DNA of 64,000 nucleotides from Myxococcales bacterium. GTDB taxonomy: Bacteria > Myxococcota_A > Polyangia > Polyangiales > JADJMO01. Position 1 is the first letter of the stretch, and each line of letters starts with the position of its first letter. A program made the position numbers and the translations under genes. Of the stretch, positions 28,435 through 38,100 are shown one piece after another. The stretch lies in assembly GCA_016709545.1 (NCBI GenBank), contig JADJMO010000020.1, forward strand, positions 62,001 through 126,000, given 5' to 3'. The notes beneath the pieces were generated by a model. The model was not told the DNA's origin and made no database searches. It worked only from the letters and a program-made list of their open reading frames with translations.

Positions 28435-28517
28435 AGCCTGGCGCCGGCTGTCGCGAGCGATCGCGGGCCGACGCCGAAGTGTGATACTCAACCCCCCATG
28501 ACCCGCGAGGCACGGCC

Positions 28518-29012
28518 ATGACCATCAAGGTCCCCATGACCCCCGAGGGGCAGCAGCGGCTCCAGGAGGAGCTCAAGCGCCTCCGCCACGTCGATCGGCC
28601 GAAGACCATCCAGGACATCGCCACGGCGCGCGACCACGGCGACCTCTCCGAGAACGCGGAGTACCACGCGGCCAAGGAGAAGCAGGGCTTCATCGAGGGC
28701 CGCATCAAGGAGCTCGAGGACAAGCTCTCGCGCGCCGAGGTCATCGACCCGAAGGCGCTCGCGGGGCAGTCCCGGGTCGCGTTCGGCGCGACGATCCACC
28801 TCGCGATCAGCGACGACAAGGGCAAGCAGCTCGAAGAAGACGTCGTGTACAAGCTCGTCGGCGCCGACGAGGCCGACCTCGCCAAGGGCACGATCGCGGT
28901 GACGGCACCCCTCGGCAAGGCGCTCCTCGGGCGCGAGGTGGGCGACGAGATCACCGTCCGCATGCCGGCCGGAGTGCGCGTCTACGAGATCCTGTCGCTC
29001 GAGTTCGTCTGA
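28518..29012 (+). CDS. greA: Transcription elongation factor GreA
   Basis: 164 residues. GreA enters the RNA polymerase secondary channel and stimulates cleavage of backtracked RNA. It has the N-terminal coiled coil with the acidic tip segment ARDHGDLSENAEYHAAKEKQ (the two catalytic acidic residues are in DLSENAEY) and the C-terminal FKBP-like domain ending TVRMPAGVRVYEILSLEF. The start ATG 28518 is favoured over ATG 28536. An AT-richer patch TGTGATACTC about 30 bases upstream could be an extended -10 element. Confidence 0.95.
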   Translation: MTIKVPMTPEGQQRLQEELKRLRHVDRPKTIQDIATARDHGDLSENAEYHAAKEKQGFIEGRIKELEDKLSRAEVIDPKALAGQSRVAFGATIHLAISDDKGKQLEEDVVYKLVGADEADLAKGTIAVTAPLGKALLGREVGDEITVRMPAGVRVYEILSLEFV

Positions 29013-29081
29013 ACGGCCGGAGGCTGCGTTCGCGGTGCACGCGCTGCTCGACCGTTCGCGCTCTGTCCGGGGGCGAGGCTG

Positions 29082-32000
29082 ATGCAAGAGCGCAGGAGCT
29101 TTCGTCCACCGGCCGTACCCTCGGCGCCCGTGCCCGAGGGGGCGCATCGCGCCGTCCTGCGGTTCGCGCTCGCCGCCCTGATCCTGCAGCAGCTCCTCCG
29201 GCTCGAGGGGCTGCGCACCCTGCGCGCCGCGGGCGCCGAGATCGCCGGGGAGTGGGACGCCGCGGTCGTGGCGGTCGGCGCACCCACCCTCGCGTTCGCG
29301 CTGCTGCTGCCCGGCCTGCTGGTGCTGTCGGCGTTCTCGGCGTTCCTGTCGCTCCTCGAGCGGCGTAGCGGTCGCGTCGCCTGGACCTTGCTGTCGACCA
29401 CGGGCGCGGTGTGGCTCGGGCTCGCGCTCTCGACCGGTCGCAAGGCCCACGCCCTCGAGGTGCGACTGCCGTTCGTGCTGTGCCTCGTGTTCGTCGCGGG
29501 GCTCCTCACCTGGTTCGCCGCGCGGGAGGTGCGGCGGTCGCTTTCGCCCCGACCGTGGCTCGGCCTCGCCCTCGGGGTGGTCGTCGTCGTCGCCGCCCTG
29601 GTCGTCGATGCCCGCGTGCTGCCCCGACTCTACCCGGTCTTCCACCTCACGCTCGTGCTCGTCGCGCTCGGCGGCCTCTTGATCGCGGTCGACGGGGTGA
29701 TCGGCGCGTGGCTCGGCCTCGGCCGTCGCGCGCTCACCGCGCTCGAGCTCCTCGCGGCCGCGGCGCTCGCGTGGATGACGGTCGGGCTCCGCTACGCCCC
29801 GAAGGCGGGCGAGGAGCTCGCGCGCTTCGACAACGCGCGCCGCGTGGTCGACGAACGGAGCCTGATGCTGGGCCGCGTGGCGGCGCTCGCCGTCAAGCGC
29901 TGGCCGCCCCGGCCGGTCGACGACGAGGGCGCTCCCGATCCCCTCGCGGTCGCCGCGAGCACCCGCGCACTGCACGCCGGGGGCCGCGATCTGCTGCTCG
30001 TCACCGTCGATGCGCTGCGCGCCGATCACCTCGGCTGCTACGGCTATCCCCGCAAGACCACGCCGACCCTGGACGCGCTGGCCCGCGAGGGCGTGCTGTT
30101 CGAGCGCGCGTACACGCCGACGCCTCACACGTCCTACGCGATCTCCTCGCTCATGACGGGCAAGTATCTGCGCCCCGTGCTCACCCTGGCGGCGGCCACG
30201 GGGGGGGAGCGCCGACCGGACGAGACGTGGGCCGGGCTGTTCCGCACCTACGGGTTCCGCACGGCGGCCTTCTACCCGCCGGCCATCTACTACGTCGACG
30301 CCGAGCGGTTCGGCGACCTCGCCAAGCGCGGGCTCGACTTCGAGTACGCGAAGGTCGAGTTCGCGACGCCGCCCCTGCGCGCCGCGCAGCTCTCGGGCTA
30401 TCTCGCGGCCGCCCCGAAGGACAAGCCGCTGTTCGTGTGGGTGCACCTGTTCGAGCCGCACGAGCCGTACGTGACCCACCCCGACCACCCGTTCGGCGAG
30501 GGCGACGTCGACCGCTACGACAGCGAGATCGCCGAGGCCGACGCCGGCATCGGGCGCATGGTGGCCGCGTTCCGCGCCGCGCGCCCCACGGCGATGGTGA
30601 TCGTCTCGGCCGACCACGGGGAGGCCTTCGGGGAGCACGGCGCGCGCTACCACGGCACCACGGTCTACGAGGAGCAGGTCCGCGTGCCGTTGATCGTGTC
30701 CGCGCCTGGTCTCGTCGCCAAGGGAAGGCGGGTCAGCGAGCCGGTGCAGCTCGTGGATCTGCTCCCGACGGCGCTCTCGGCCTACGGGATCCCGCGCCCG
30801 CCACGCGTGCGCGGGCGCGACCTCGGGCACCTGCTCGCGGTCGCCGAGCCCCTCCTCGGCGAGGGCCTCGCGTTCGCCGAGGTGGAGGACCAGACCATGT
30901 TCGCGCGGGGCGCGCTGCGCCTCCTGTGCAACCGCGTGCTCTCCACCTGTGCCCTCTACGACCTCGATCGCGACCCGCTCCAGCTGCACCCGCTCACCGA
31001 CCCCGCGCGCGTGGCCGCGCTCCGCAAGCAGACGTCGGCGCTGCTCTCGACGAGCGCGGCGCTCGAGGGGCTCGGAGGGGTCGGCTGGCCCGAGCCGTTG
31101 CGCCGCGCGTTCTCCGGCGACGCCGACGCCGCGATCGAGGTCGCGCCGCTGCTCGACGACGTCGACGTGGCCTTCCGCCGTCGCGCCGCGGAGGCCCTCG
31201 CGCGCCTCGCGCGGGCCGAGACCTCGCCGCACGTGGTCCGGGCGCTCGGCCTCGAGAAGGACGCCCTCGTGCGCGGTTGGCTCGCGGTCGCCGCGGTCCG
31301 CACCGACCCGAAGTCGGCCGAGGCCGTGCAGCTGCCTGCGCTGATCGCCGAGGACGATGCGCTCTCGCGGTTCGCGGCCCTCGCGGCCTCGGAGGCGGCG
31401 GCGGTGCCCGTCGGCGCGATGCCGGTCGCGTTCGACCGGCTGCTCGCGCTGCTGGTCGAGGTGCGGGGAGACGGCGTGCTCGCCCGCGCGTCGATCCGCG
31501 GCCTCGCGAGGCTCGGGCGGGGGCAGCCGCTGCTCGGCCGCAAGGCGACGCCGGTGCTGGTCGCTGCCCTCGACGACGTTCGACTTCGCGCGGCGGCCGC
31601 CGAGGCCCTCGGTGCGCTCGCCGACACGGGCGCGGCCCCAGCCCTCTTGCAGCGCCTCGCCGTAGAGCGGCACCTCGACGCGCGCATGCCCCTCGCGCAG
31701 GCGCTCGCCAGGCTCGGCGCAGGGGACGCCGCGCTCCCCCACGTGGTCCGCTTCCTCGGGGTGCCGGAGCTGCCACCGGGCGGCGGAGACACGCTGCTCA
31801 CGCTGCTCACGGGGCGCGCCGTGCCGTGGATGGTCCGAGCCCCCGAGCCGGTCGTGCAGGGCAAGCTCGTCGCCACGATCGGCAAGGCCGGGGCGTGGCG
31901 GGTGCTGGTCCTCGGCGTGCCCCCCGACACCGCGGTCGAGCTCACGATCGACGGCGCGAAGGTGCCGGTGCAGACGACGGCCGCTGGTCCCGTCGCCGAG

Positions 32001-32132
32001 CTCGTGGCGCGCCCCGTCGGGCCCCTCACGATCCAGTGGCTGTCCACGGCCAAGGTGCGCGCGGTCGCGTTGATCCCGAGGGTCGCGGATCTGCCCCCGC
32101 CGAAGGCCGATCGGGGGCTCGAGGAACCGTGA
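29082..32132 (+). CDS. Membrane-anchored sulfatase-fold (alkaline phosphatase superfamily) protein with HEAT-like repeats
   Basis: 1016 residues. The N-terminal third has five to seven membrane helices (for example LAFALLLPGLLVLSAFSAFL, LALGVVVVVAALVVDARV). A sulfatase-fold domain follows (about 305-640): VTVDALRADHLGCYGYPRKT, then PHTSYAISSLMTG, FVWVHLFEPHEPYV, and VSADHGEAFGEHG. At the nucleophile position it has Thr rather than the Cys needed for formylglycine, so it is more likely a phosphatase or phosphotransferase than a sulfatase. The C-terminal third (about 690-930) is Ala/Leu-rich with HEAT-like helical repeats. The membrane plus catalytic layout recalls enzymes that modify envelope lipids or glycans. 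Its stop overlaps the next gene (GTGA). Confidence 0.8.
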   Translation: MQERRSFRPPAVPSAPVPEGAHRAVLRFALAALILQQLLRLEGLRTLRAAGAEIAGEWDAAVVAVGAPTLAFALLLPGLLVLSAFSAFLSLLERRSGRVAWTLLSTTGAVWLGLALSTGRKAHALEVRLPFVLCLVFVAGLLTWFAAREVRRSLSPRPWLGLALGVVVVVAALVVDARVLPRLYPVFHLTLVLVALGGLLIAVDGVIGAWLGLGRRALTALELLAAAALAWMTVGLRYAPKAGEELARFDNARRVVDERSLMLGRVAALAVKRWPPRPVDDEGAPDPLAVAASTRALHAGGRDLLLVTVDALRADHLGCYGYPRKTTPTLDALAREGVLFERAYTPTPHTSYAISSLMTGKYLRPVLTLAAATGGERRPDETWAGLFRTYGFRTAAFYPPAIYYVDAERFGDLAKRGLDFEYAKVEFATPPLRAAQLSGYLAAAPKDKPLFVWVHLFEPHEPYVTHPDHPFGEGDVDRYDSEIAEADAGIGRMVAAFRAARPTAMVIVSADHGEAFGEHGARYHGTTVYEEQVRVPLIVSAPGLVAKGRRVSEPVQLVDLLPTALSAYGIPRPPRVRGRDLGHLLAVAEPLLGEGLAFAEVEDQTMFARGALRLLCNRVLSTCALYDLDRDPLQLHPLTDPARVAALRKQTSALLSTSAALEGLGGVGWPEPLRRAFSGDADAAIEVAPLLDDVDVAFRRRAAEALARLARAETSPHVVRALGLEKDALVRGWLAVAAVRTDPKSAEAVQLPALIAEDDALSRFAALAASEAAAVPVGAMPVAFDRLLALLVEVRGDGVLARASIRGLARLGRGQPLLGRKATPVLVAALDDVRLRAAAAEALGALADTGAAPALLQRLAVERHLDARMPLAQALARLGAGDAALPHVVRFLGVPELPPGGGDTLLTLLTGRAVPWMVRAPEPVVQGKLVATIGKAGAWRVLVLGVPPDTAVELTIDGAKVPVQTTAAGPVAELVARPVGPLTIQWLSTAKVRAVALIPRVADLPPPKADRGLEEP

Positions 32133-32806
32133 CCCGCCTCGCCGTGCTGCGCGACGAGATCCACGCGTGCCGGAGGTGCCCGCGGCTCGTCGAGCACCGC
32201 GAGTCCGTGGCGATCGAGAAGCGGCGCGCCTACCGCGACCAGACCTACTGGGGTCGCCCGGTCGCCGGCTTCGGTGATGGCCGCGCCCCGCTCATCGTCG
32301 TCGGCCTCGCCCCCGGCGCGCACGGCGCGAACCGCACCGGCCGCGTGTTCACGGGCGATCGCTCGGGGGATTTCCTCTACGCCGCGCTCCACCGCGCGGG
32401 CCTCGCGAACCAGGCCGAGAGTCGGGGACCTGGCGACGGGCTCACGCTGAGGGGCGTCTACGTGCTCTGTCCCGTGCGCTGCGCGCCGCCCGACAACGCG
32501 CCGCTCGCCGAGGAGATCGCCACCTGCAGCGACTTCTTCGATCGCGAACTCGCGCTCCTACCCAGGCGGCGGCGGTTCCTCGCGCTCGGGGCCCTCGCGT
32601 TCTCCGCGGTGCTCGACCACCTCGCGCGGCGCGGCGTGGCGCTGCCGACGCCGCGACCGAAGTTCGGCCACGGCGTGGCGGTGTCGTGCGGTCCCTACCG
32701 GCTGCACGGGAGCTACCACGTGAGCCAGCAGAACACCCAGACCGGGCGCCTGACCGCCGCGATGTTCGACGAGGTGCTGCGCGCGGCGCTGGAGGCTCCC
32801 GGCTGA
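32129..32806 (+). CDS. Family 5 uracil-DNA glycosylase (UdgB-type, 4Fe-4S)
   Basis: 225 residues from the GTG at 32129. Family features: motif A VVGLAPGAHGANRTGRVFTG, motif B SYHVSQQNTQTGRLT, and cysteines for an iron-sulphur cluster (CRRCPRL near the start; VLCPVRCAP and ATCSDFF further on). It should excise uracil and possibly other deaminated bases. High-GC genomes are especially exposed to cytosine deamination. Translation is coupled to the preceding membrane hydrolase gene by GTGA. Confidence 0.9.
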   Translation: MTRLAVLRDEIHACRRCPRLVEHRESVAIEKRRAYRDQTYWGRPVAGFGDGRAPLIVVGLAPGAHGANRTGRVFTGDRSGDFLYAALHRAGLANQAESRGPGDGLTLRGVYVLCPVRCAPPDNAPLAEEIATCSDFFDRELALLPRRRRFLALGALAFSAVLDHLARRGVALPTPRPKFGHGVAVSCGPYRLHGSYHVSQQNTQTGRLTAAMFDEVLRAALEAPG

Positions 32807-32889
32807 TGGAGTGCCGACCTGCCACTCACGCCGCGCGGTCGCGCCGAGTATCCTCGCTCTCGGCCCCGTGAGAGGGGTCGGGAGGTGCG

Positions 32890-35800
32890 ATGGTCGACGA
32901 GGTCTTGGAGTTCGCACTCGGCGATTGCCTCGCCGGTCGCTACGAGATTCGCCGCCCGCTCGGCCGAGGAGGGATGGGGGTCGTCTACGAGGCCTTCGAT
33001 CGCACGCGTGGCGCGCGGGTCGCGCTCAAGACGATGCGGCGCCTCGGGCCGAGAGACCTCTACCGGTTCAAGAACGAGTTCCGAGCGCTGGCCGACGTCG
33101 TGCACCCCAACCTCGTCACGCTGTACGAGCTCGACGTCGACCACGACCACCTGTTCTTCACGATGGAGCTCGTCGAGGGCACGGACTTCCTCGGTCACGT
33201 CACGGTGGGGGCGAGGTCCGAAGGGGGGCTCGCTTGCGACGAGGCGCGTCTCCGGTCGGCGCTGGTGCAGCTCGTCGACGGCGTCTCCGCGCTCCACGCC
33301 TCGGGGAAGCTGCACCGCGATCTCAAGCCTTCGAACGTCCTGGTCACGGCGGAGGGGCGCGTCGTGCTCCTGGACTTCGGCCTCGTGTCGAGCCTCGGAC
33401 TCGAGGGAGGCGAGGCGTTCGACCCCGGCCTCGTGGGCACGCCGGAGTACATGTCCCCCGAGCAAGGGGCGGGCAGTGGGCTCAGCGAGGCGAGCGACTG
33501 GTACTCGCTCGGGGTCATCCTCTACGAGGCGCTGACCGGGGCGCTGCCCTTCGTCGGCCCCCCGATGCGCATCCTGCTCGAGAAGCAGCGAGAGCCCGCG
33601 CGCTCCCCGCGAGCGCTGGTCGCTGGCGTGCCGCCCGACCTCGATGCGCTGTGCACGAGCCTGCTCGAGCGAAGCCCCTCCCGGAGGCCGTCGTCCTCCG
33701 AGCTGCGGCGCCTGCTGAGCACCGCACCGTCGCCGCTCTCGCCCGCTCGACCGTCGCGATCCGTTCTCGTCGGCCGCGCGCCTCACCTCGCCGAACTCTC
33801 GCGATCGTTCGAGACGGCCCTGGCCGGAGGCTGCTCGGTGATCCACGTGCGCGGTCGCTCGGGCATGGGGAAGAGCCTCCTCGTACAGCGGTTCCTGGAT
33901 GGGCTCGCCGAGCAGCAGCCAGACACCGTGGTGCTGGCCGCCCGGTGCTACGAGCGGGAGTCGGTGCCGTACAAGGCGCTCGACGGCATCGTGGACGCCC
34001 TCAGCGTGCACCTCCAGCGCCTACCTCCGGCCGAGGTGGAGGTCGTGCTCCCCCTCGAGATCCGGGCGCTGACCCGCCTGTTCCCGGTGCTCAAGGGGAT
34101 CGACGCGGTGGCCGCGGCCTTGTCGCGCCGCCGTGACGTCGCCGACCCCCAGGAACTCCGACGCCGCGCCGCCTCGGCGCTCCGGGAGGTGCTCACGAGG
34201 ATCGCCATGCGGCGGCCACTGGTCCTGTTCATCGACGACCTCCAGTGGGCCGATGCCGACAGCGCCGGGCTCGTCGAGGAGCTCCTCCGGCCGCCCGATC
34301 CGCCGCCGCTCCTCCTCGTCGCGAGCTACCGGAGCGAGGACGTGGGCTCGGTCTTCGTGGCCGCTCTCCGACGCGCGCAGGAGAAGGGGGCGATCGAGAC
34401 CCGGGAGATCGAGGTCGGGACGCTCGATCCGTCCGACGCTCGCGAGCTCGCCCGGACGCTCCTCGGCGACACACCCGAGCGCGAAGCGCAGGCCGTCGCC
34501 ATCGCCGCGGAGTCGCGCGGCAGTCCGTTCTTCGTCGACGTCCTCGCCCAGCACGCCGACACGCGACGAGGGCTCGCGGGGCCTAGCGCCGCACCTCCGC
34601 GCCTCGAGGAGATCCTGCACGAGCAAGTCCGAGCGCTCTCCGAGGATGCGCGCCGCCTCCTCGAGGTCGTCGCGATCGCCGCCACGCCGCTCTCGCGGGC
34701 CGTGGCCGGGCTCGCCGCCGAGCTCGCTGGCGAGCACGAAGCGACCGCGTTGGCGCAGCTGCGCGCCGCGAGGCTCGTGCGCTCGTCGCAGGTCCGCGAC
34801 GAGTACCGTCTGGTCACCTACCACGACCGCGTGCGCGAATCGGTGGTCGCGCGGCTCGACGCTCCCTCGCGCACCAAGATCCACCTCGCCCTCGCCGAAG
34901 CGCTCGTGTCGACGGGCAGCGCGGACCACGAGGCCCTCGTGGTCCACTTCGACGAGGGTGGCGAGCCGACGAAGGCGGCGGAGGCGGCGGCCGTCGCGGC
35001 GGAGAAGGCGGCGGAGACCCTGGCGTTCGACAGGGCTGCAGCGCTCTTCGAGCGAGCCCTTCGCCACCCGGCGCTGACGCCGGAGGCGGAGCAGGAGCTC
35101 CGGCTCGCGCTGGCCGAGGCGTTGACGAACGACGGACGCGACGCCGACGCGGCCGAGGTGAGGCTCCGCATGGCCAGCCACGCGTCCGCGCTCGAGGCGC
35201 TCGAGCTGCGCCGACGCGCGGCCGAACAGTTCCTCGTGAGCGGTCACTTCGACCGCGGCTACGCGTTGCTGCGCTCCGTGCTGGCCGACGTCGGCGAGCG
35301 GTTCCCGGTCTCCCCGCTCAGCGTCCTCTTCTGGGTGCTCGTCACGCGGCTGCGGCTGGTCCTGCGCGGTCTCGGCTTCCGCGAGGCAGCACCCGAGAGC
35401 CTCGACCGGGCCGCGATGGTGCGGATCGACAGCCTCGGCGCCGCCGGTGCGGGCTTCGCCATGACCGACAACATGCGCGGCGCCTTCTTCCAGACCAAGA
35501 ACCTGTTGCTCTCCCTCGACGCCGGCGATCCGCGCCGCATCGCGCGCGCGCTGTCGCTCGAGGTGTGTTTCACCTCGGCGGGCGGCGCTCGCACGAGGGC
35601 GCGCACCTTCGCGCTGCTCGACGCGGCCAGGGCGATCGCCCGCCGGGTCGACACCCCCGAGGCGAAGGCGCTCGCCGACCTGGCCGCCGGGTACGCGAGC
35701 TACATGAACGGGGAGTGGGACGACGCGAAGACGGCCTTCGTCGCGGCCGAGGAGGGCTTCCGCGACAAGTGCATCGACGTCAACTGGCTGCTCAGCTCCA

Positions 35801-36585
35801 CGCGCACGATGCTCTACCGCACCTTGGTGCTCCGGGGAGAGCTCGGCGAGCTCGCGGTCCGGCTGCCCCCCGTCCTGCGTACCGCGGCGATCCGTGGCGA
35901 CGAGTACGCGACGGCGAACTTCCGCGCGATCCCCCTGACGATGCTCCACCTCGCCGAGGACCAGCCGGATTCCGCTGCAGAGAACCTCCGCCGACTCGAG
36001 GAGGAGCTGCCCCACGGCGTGTTCCACATCCAGCACTACTACGCGCTCCTCTCGGCCCTCGAGCTCGATCTCTATGTCGGAGAGGCGCGACGGGGACTCG
36101 ATCGACTGCGGCGGGTGACCTCGGCCCTGCGGCGCTCGCTGCTGCTCCGCGTCGAGACCGTGCGGGTGCTGCAGCTCGATCTGCACGCCCGCTGCGCGAT
36201 CGGCGCGGCGGCCGCGACCCGAGGATCTCCCTCAGCCGATCTCGTCGCGCGCGCCGCGAACGACGCGCGAGAGATCTCCAGGGTCGGAAGCCCGTGGACC
36301 CTGGCGCTCGCGCCCGTGCTCCGCGCCGGGGTGTCGGCCGTGCGCGGCGACCGTGTGGGAGCCGTCGCAGAGCTCGCGCACGCCGAGGAGGCGCTGACCG
36401 CGACCCACATGTTCCTTCGCGCCGCCGCGGTCCGTCGCCGCCGCGGACAGCTGCTCGGCGGCGACGAAGGACGAAGACTCGTGACGGAGGCCGAGGACGC
36501 GCTCGGCCGACTCGGCGTGCGCAACGTCGAAGCGATGACGCGGCTCTACACCGCCGGCGTCGAGCTGCTCGTCGAGCGGGGCTGA
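32890..36585 (+). CDS. Ser/Thr kinase - AAA ATPase - TPR signalling protein
   Basis: 1231 residues with no membrane helix. The kinase domain (about 18-285) is complete: LGRGGMGVVYEAFD, Lys in VALKTM, HRDLKPSNVLVT, LLDFGLVSS, GTPEYMSPEQGAG. A STAND/AAA_16 ATPase domain follows, with P-loop VRGRSGMGKSLLVQRF near 325 and Walker B LVLFIDDLQWADAD near 449. The remaining roughly 550 residues are TPR-like helical repeats. This architecture is common in myxobacteria and related to PknK; it probably senses a ligand through the TPR part and signals by phosphorylation. ATG 32890 follows GGGAGGT. The reading frame is unbroken across all 3.7 kb. Confidence 0.93.
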   Translation: MVDEVLEFALGDCLAGRYEIRRPLGRGGMGVVYEAFDRTRGARVALKTMRRLGPRDLYRFKNEFRALADVVHPNLVTLYELDVDHDHLFFTMELVEGTDFLGHVTVGARSEGGLACDEARLRSALVQLVDGVSALHASGKLHRDLKPSNVLVTAEGRVVLLDFGLVSSLGLEGGEAFDPGLVGTPEYMSPEQGAGSGLSEASDWYSLGVILYEALTGALPFVGPPMRILLEKQREPARSPRALVAGVPPDLDALCTSLLERSPSRRPSSSELRRLLSTAPSPLSPARPSRSVLVGRAPHLAELSRSFETALAGGCSVIHVRGRSGMGKSLLVQRFLDGLAEQQPDTVVLAARCYERESVPYKALDGIVDALSVHLQRLPPAEVEVVLPLEIRALTRLFPVLKGIDAVAAALSRRRDVADPQELRRRAASALREVLTRIAMRRPLVLFIDDLQWADADSAGLVEELLRPPDPPPLLLVASYRSEDVGSVFVAALRRAQEKGAIETREIEVGTLDPSDARELARTLLGDTPEREAQAVAIAAESRGSPFFVDVLAQHADTRRGLAGPSAAPPRLEEILHEQVRALSEDARRLLEVVAIAATPLSRAVAGLAAELAGEHEATALAQLRAARLVRSSQVRDEYRLVTYHDRVRESVVARLDAPSRTKIHLALAEALVSTGSADHEALVVHFDEGGEPTKAAEAAAVAAEKAAETLAFDRAAALFERALRHPALTPEAEQELRLALAEALTNDGRDADAAEVRLRMASHASALEALELRRRAAEQFLVSGHFDRGYALLRSVLADVGERFPVSPLSVLFWVLVTRLRLVLRGLGFREAAPESLDRAAMVRIDSLGAAGAGFAMTDNMRGAFFQTKNLLLSLDAGDPRRIARALSLEVCFTSAGGARTRARTFALLDAARAIARRVDTPEAKALADLAAGYASYMNGEWDDAKTAFVAAEEGFRDKCIDVNWLLSSTRTMLYRTLVLRGELGELAVRLPPVLRTAAIRGDEYATANFRAIPLTMLHLAEDQPDSAAENLRRLEEELPHGVFHIQHYYALLSALELDLYVGEARRGLDRLRRVTSALRRSLLLRVETVRVLQLDLHARCAIGAAAATRGSPSADLVARAANDAREISRVGSPWTLALAPVLRAGVSAVRGDRVGAVAELAHAEEALTATHMFLRAAAVRRRRGQLLGGDEGRRLVTEAEDALGRLGVRNVEAMTRLYTAGVELLVERG

Positions 36586-36598
36586 CGCTCCGGAAGGC

Positions 36599-36955
36599 TC
36601 AGGGACCCCAGTGCACGAGGAACACGAGCGCGACGCCGATGCCGAGCCCGAGCACCATCGAGCCAGCGAGGCCAGCGCGGGTCCACATCGGGGCGGTCTG
36701 CCCCTCGCCGCGCGACTTGGGCTCGCCGGTCGCGACCATGAACAGGCCGCCCATCAGCAGGATCGGCGCGATGCCGAGCAGGTACGGGTAGTACCGGTTG
36801 AGGACGAAGATGAGGACGAAGTTGCCGGCCGCGAGCAGGAGGCCGAGGCCCATCGCCGCGAGCGCGACGAGGCGCGGGTTGCCGAAACCTTCGCCGGTGG
36901 TGACCGCCGAGACGAGGGCGCCCGGCGACAGATCCTTCATGTTGAAATCGCTCAT
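36599..36955 (-). CDS. Small integral membrane protein
   Basis: 118 residues from the ATG at 36955. Three hydrophobic spans are clear: LVALAAMGLGLLLAAGNFVL, YLLGIAPILLMGGLFMVA and AGSMVLGLGIGVALVFLV. No recognised family. The upstream alternative start at 36985 would add a non-conserved-looking stretch. It lies between the convergent kinase gene (13 bases) and tRNA-Lys on the same strand. Confidence 0.65.
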   Translation of the reverse strand: MSDFNMKDLSPGALVSAVTTGEGFGNPRLVALAAMGLGLLLAAGNFVLIFVLNRYYPYLLGIAPILLMGGLFMVATGEPKSRGEGQTAPMWTRAGLAGSMVLGLGIGVALVFLVHWGP

Positions 36956-37032
36956 GCCGGTGAACGTACGATCGCCCGGGCTCAACTGTCACGCGGGCGG
37001 ATTGCACCAGCCACTCTGGTTCACGGACTGGG

Positions 37033-37105
37033 TAGGCCCCGTGGGGTTCGAACCCACGACCAACGGATTAAAAGTCCGCTGCTCCACCGACTGAGCTAGG
37101 GGCCC
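37033..37105 (-). tRNA. tRNA-Lys (anticodon UUU)
   Basis: A complete 73-nt cloverleaf. Acceptor arms GGGCCCC and GGGGCCU pair with a G1-U72 wobble. The D arm follows TAGCTCAGTCGG; the anticodon loop is CTTTTAA with anticodon UUU; the T arm contains GGTTCGAACCC. The 3' CCA is not fully encoded (ACC follows the acceptor, then C), so it would be added after transcription. Confidence 0.96.
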
Positions 37106-37191
37106 TCGAAGCCGAGGGGTTGTACTGCCCCTTTTGCGTTCCGTCGAGGTGCGGTGCGTGGCTCGCCGCGAGAAGTGCGGTAGGAAAGGGG

Positions 37192-38100
37192 GTGCGCCTC
37201 GCTCTCCTCGCCGTGCTCCTCGCGATCGGCTGCACCCGACCCGGCGCGCGTTCGCCAGAGGGCGAGCCGAACGAGGTCACGATCAGCCGCACCGTCGGCT
37301 GGCAAGGGAAGTCGTACGCGGGCGTGCGGGTCCGGTTCGCCGGCAACGAGCACCTCGCGGGCGCCGCCCTCGTGCGTGACCTCGACGTCGCCCACGGGTT
37401 CGTCGAGGACAGCGTGCTGCTCCACGACGCCTCGCGGATCGAGCTCCTCTACTGGGACCAGGGCTACCTCCAGGTCAAGGTCGAGCCCTCCGTCCGCGCC
37501 GCGGGCGACCTCGTCGAGGTGACCTTCGTCGTCAAGGAGGGCGTGCAGTTCCGGGTCAGCGCCCTCGACGTCTACGAGGACCTCGGGGGCCAGCACGCGC
37601 CGGCGCTCGGCTGGGTGCCGCGGGTCAAGGTCGGCGACGTGTTCTCGCGGAAGCTCCTGCGCCAGTCGATCGACGGCCTCGAGCGCACCTACCGCGATCT
37701 CGGGTTCGCCTTCGTGATGGCCGACCCGAGCACCAAGCTCGACCTCGAGCGACGCACGGTGGGCGTCACCCTCGCGGTCGTGCGCGGCCCACTCGTGCAC
37801 CTGCACGCGATCGAGATCGTCGGGCTGAAGTCCGTGACGGAGGCGGCCGTGCGCGCCGAGCTCCTGGTGCACGCGGGCGACCTGTACTCCGAGACCAAGC
37901 TCGAGAAGTCGCGCCAGCGGCTCCTCGACACGGGCTGGTTCCTGCGCGTCGACCTGGCGACCAAGCAGGCGCCCGCCGCCGACGAGATCGACCTCGTCGT
38001 GGAGGTCGAGGAGCGGCCGAAGAGCATGGGCGCCCCGAGCGCGGACAACGCGCAGCCATCGACAACGCGGCCGTTCTTTGCGATCCTCGCCGCCCCATGA
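37192..38100 (+). CDS. POTRA-domain lipoprotein without a beta-barrel
   Basis: 302 residues from the GTG at 37192, which sits just after an AGGAAAGGGG ribosome site; the signal peptide ends in lipobox LLAIGC. The body looks like two or three POTRA repeats of the BamA/TamA/FtsQ type: VRVRFAGNEHLAGAALVRDL, VEVTFVVKEGVQFRVSALDV, then LVHLHAIEIVGLKSVTEAAV with VDLVVEVEERP-like ends. BamA-family proteins continue into a 16-strand barrel, which is absent here. It may be a periplasmic scaffold working with a barrel encoded elsewhere. The stop overlaps the start of the next gene (ATGA). Confidence 0.75.
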   Translation: MRLALLAVLLAIGCTRPGARSPEGEPNEVTISRTVGWQGKSYAGVRVRFAGNEHLAGAALVRDLDVAHGFVEDSVLLHDASRIELLYWDQGYLQVKVEPSVRAAGDLVEVTFVVKEGVQFRVSALDVYEDLGGQHAPALGWVPRVKVGDVFSRKLLRQSIDGLERTYRDLGFAFVMADPSTKLDLERRTVGVTLAVVRGPLVHLHAIEIVGLKSVTEAAVRAELLVHAGDLYSETKLEKSRQRLLDTGWFLRVDLATKQAPAADEIDLVVEVEERPKSMGAPSADNAQPSTTRPFFAILAAP

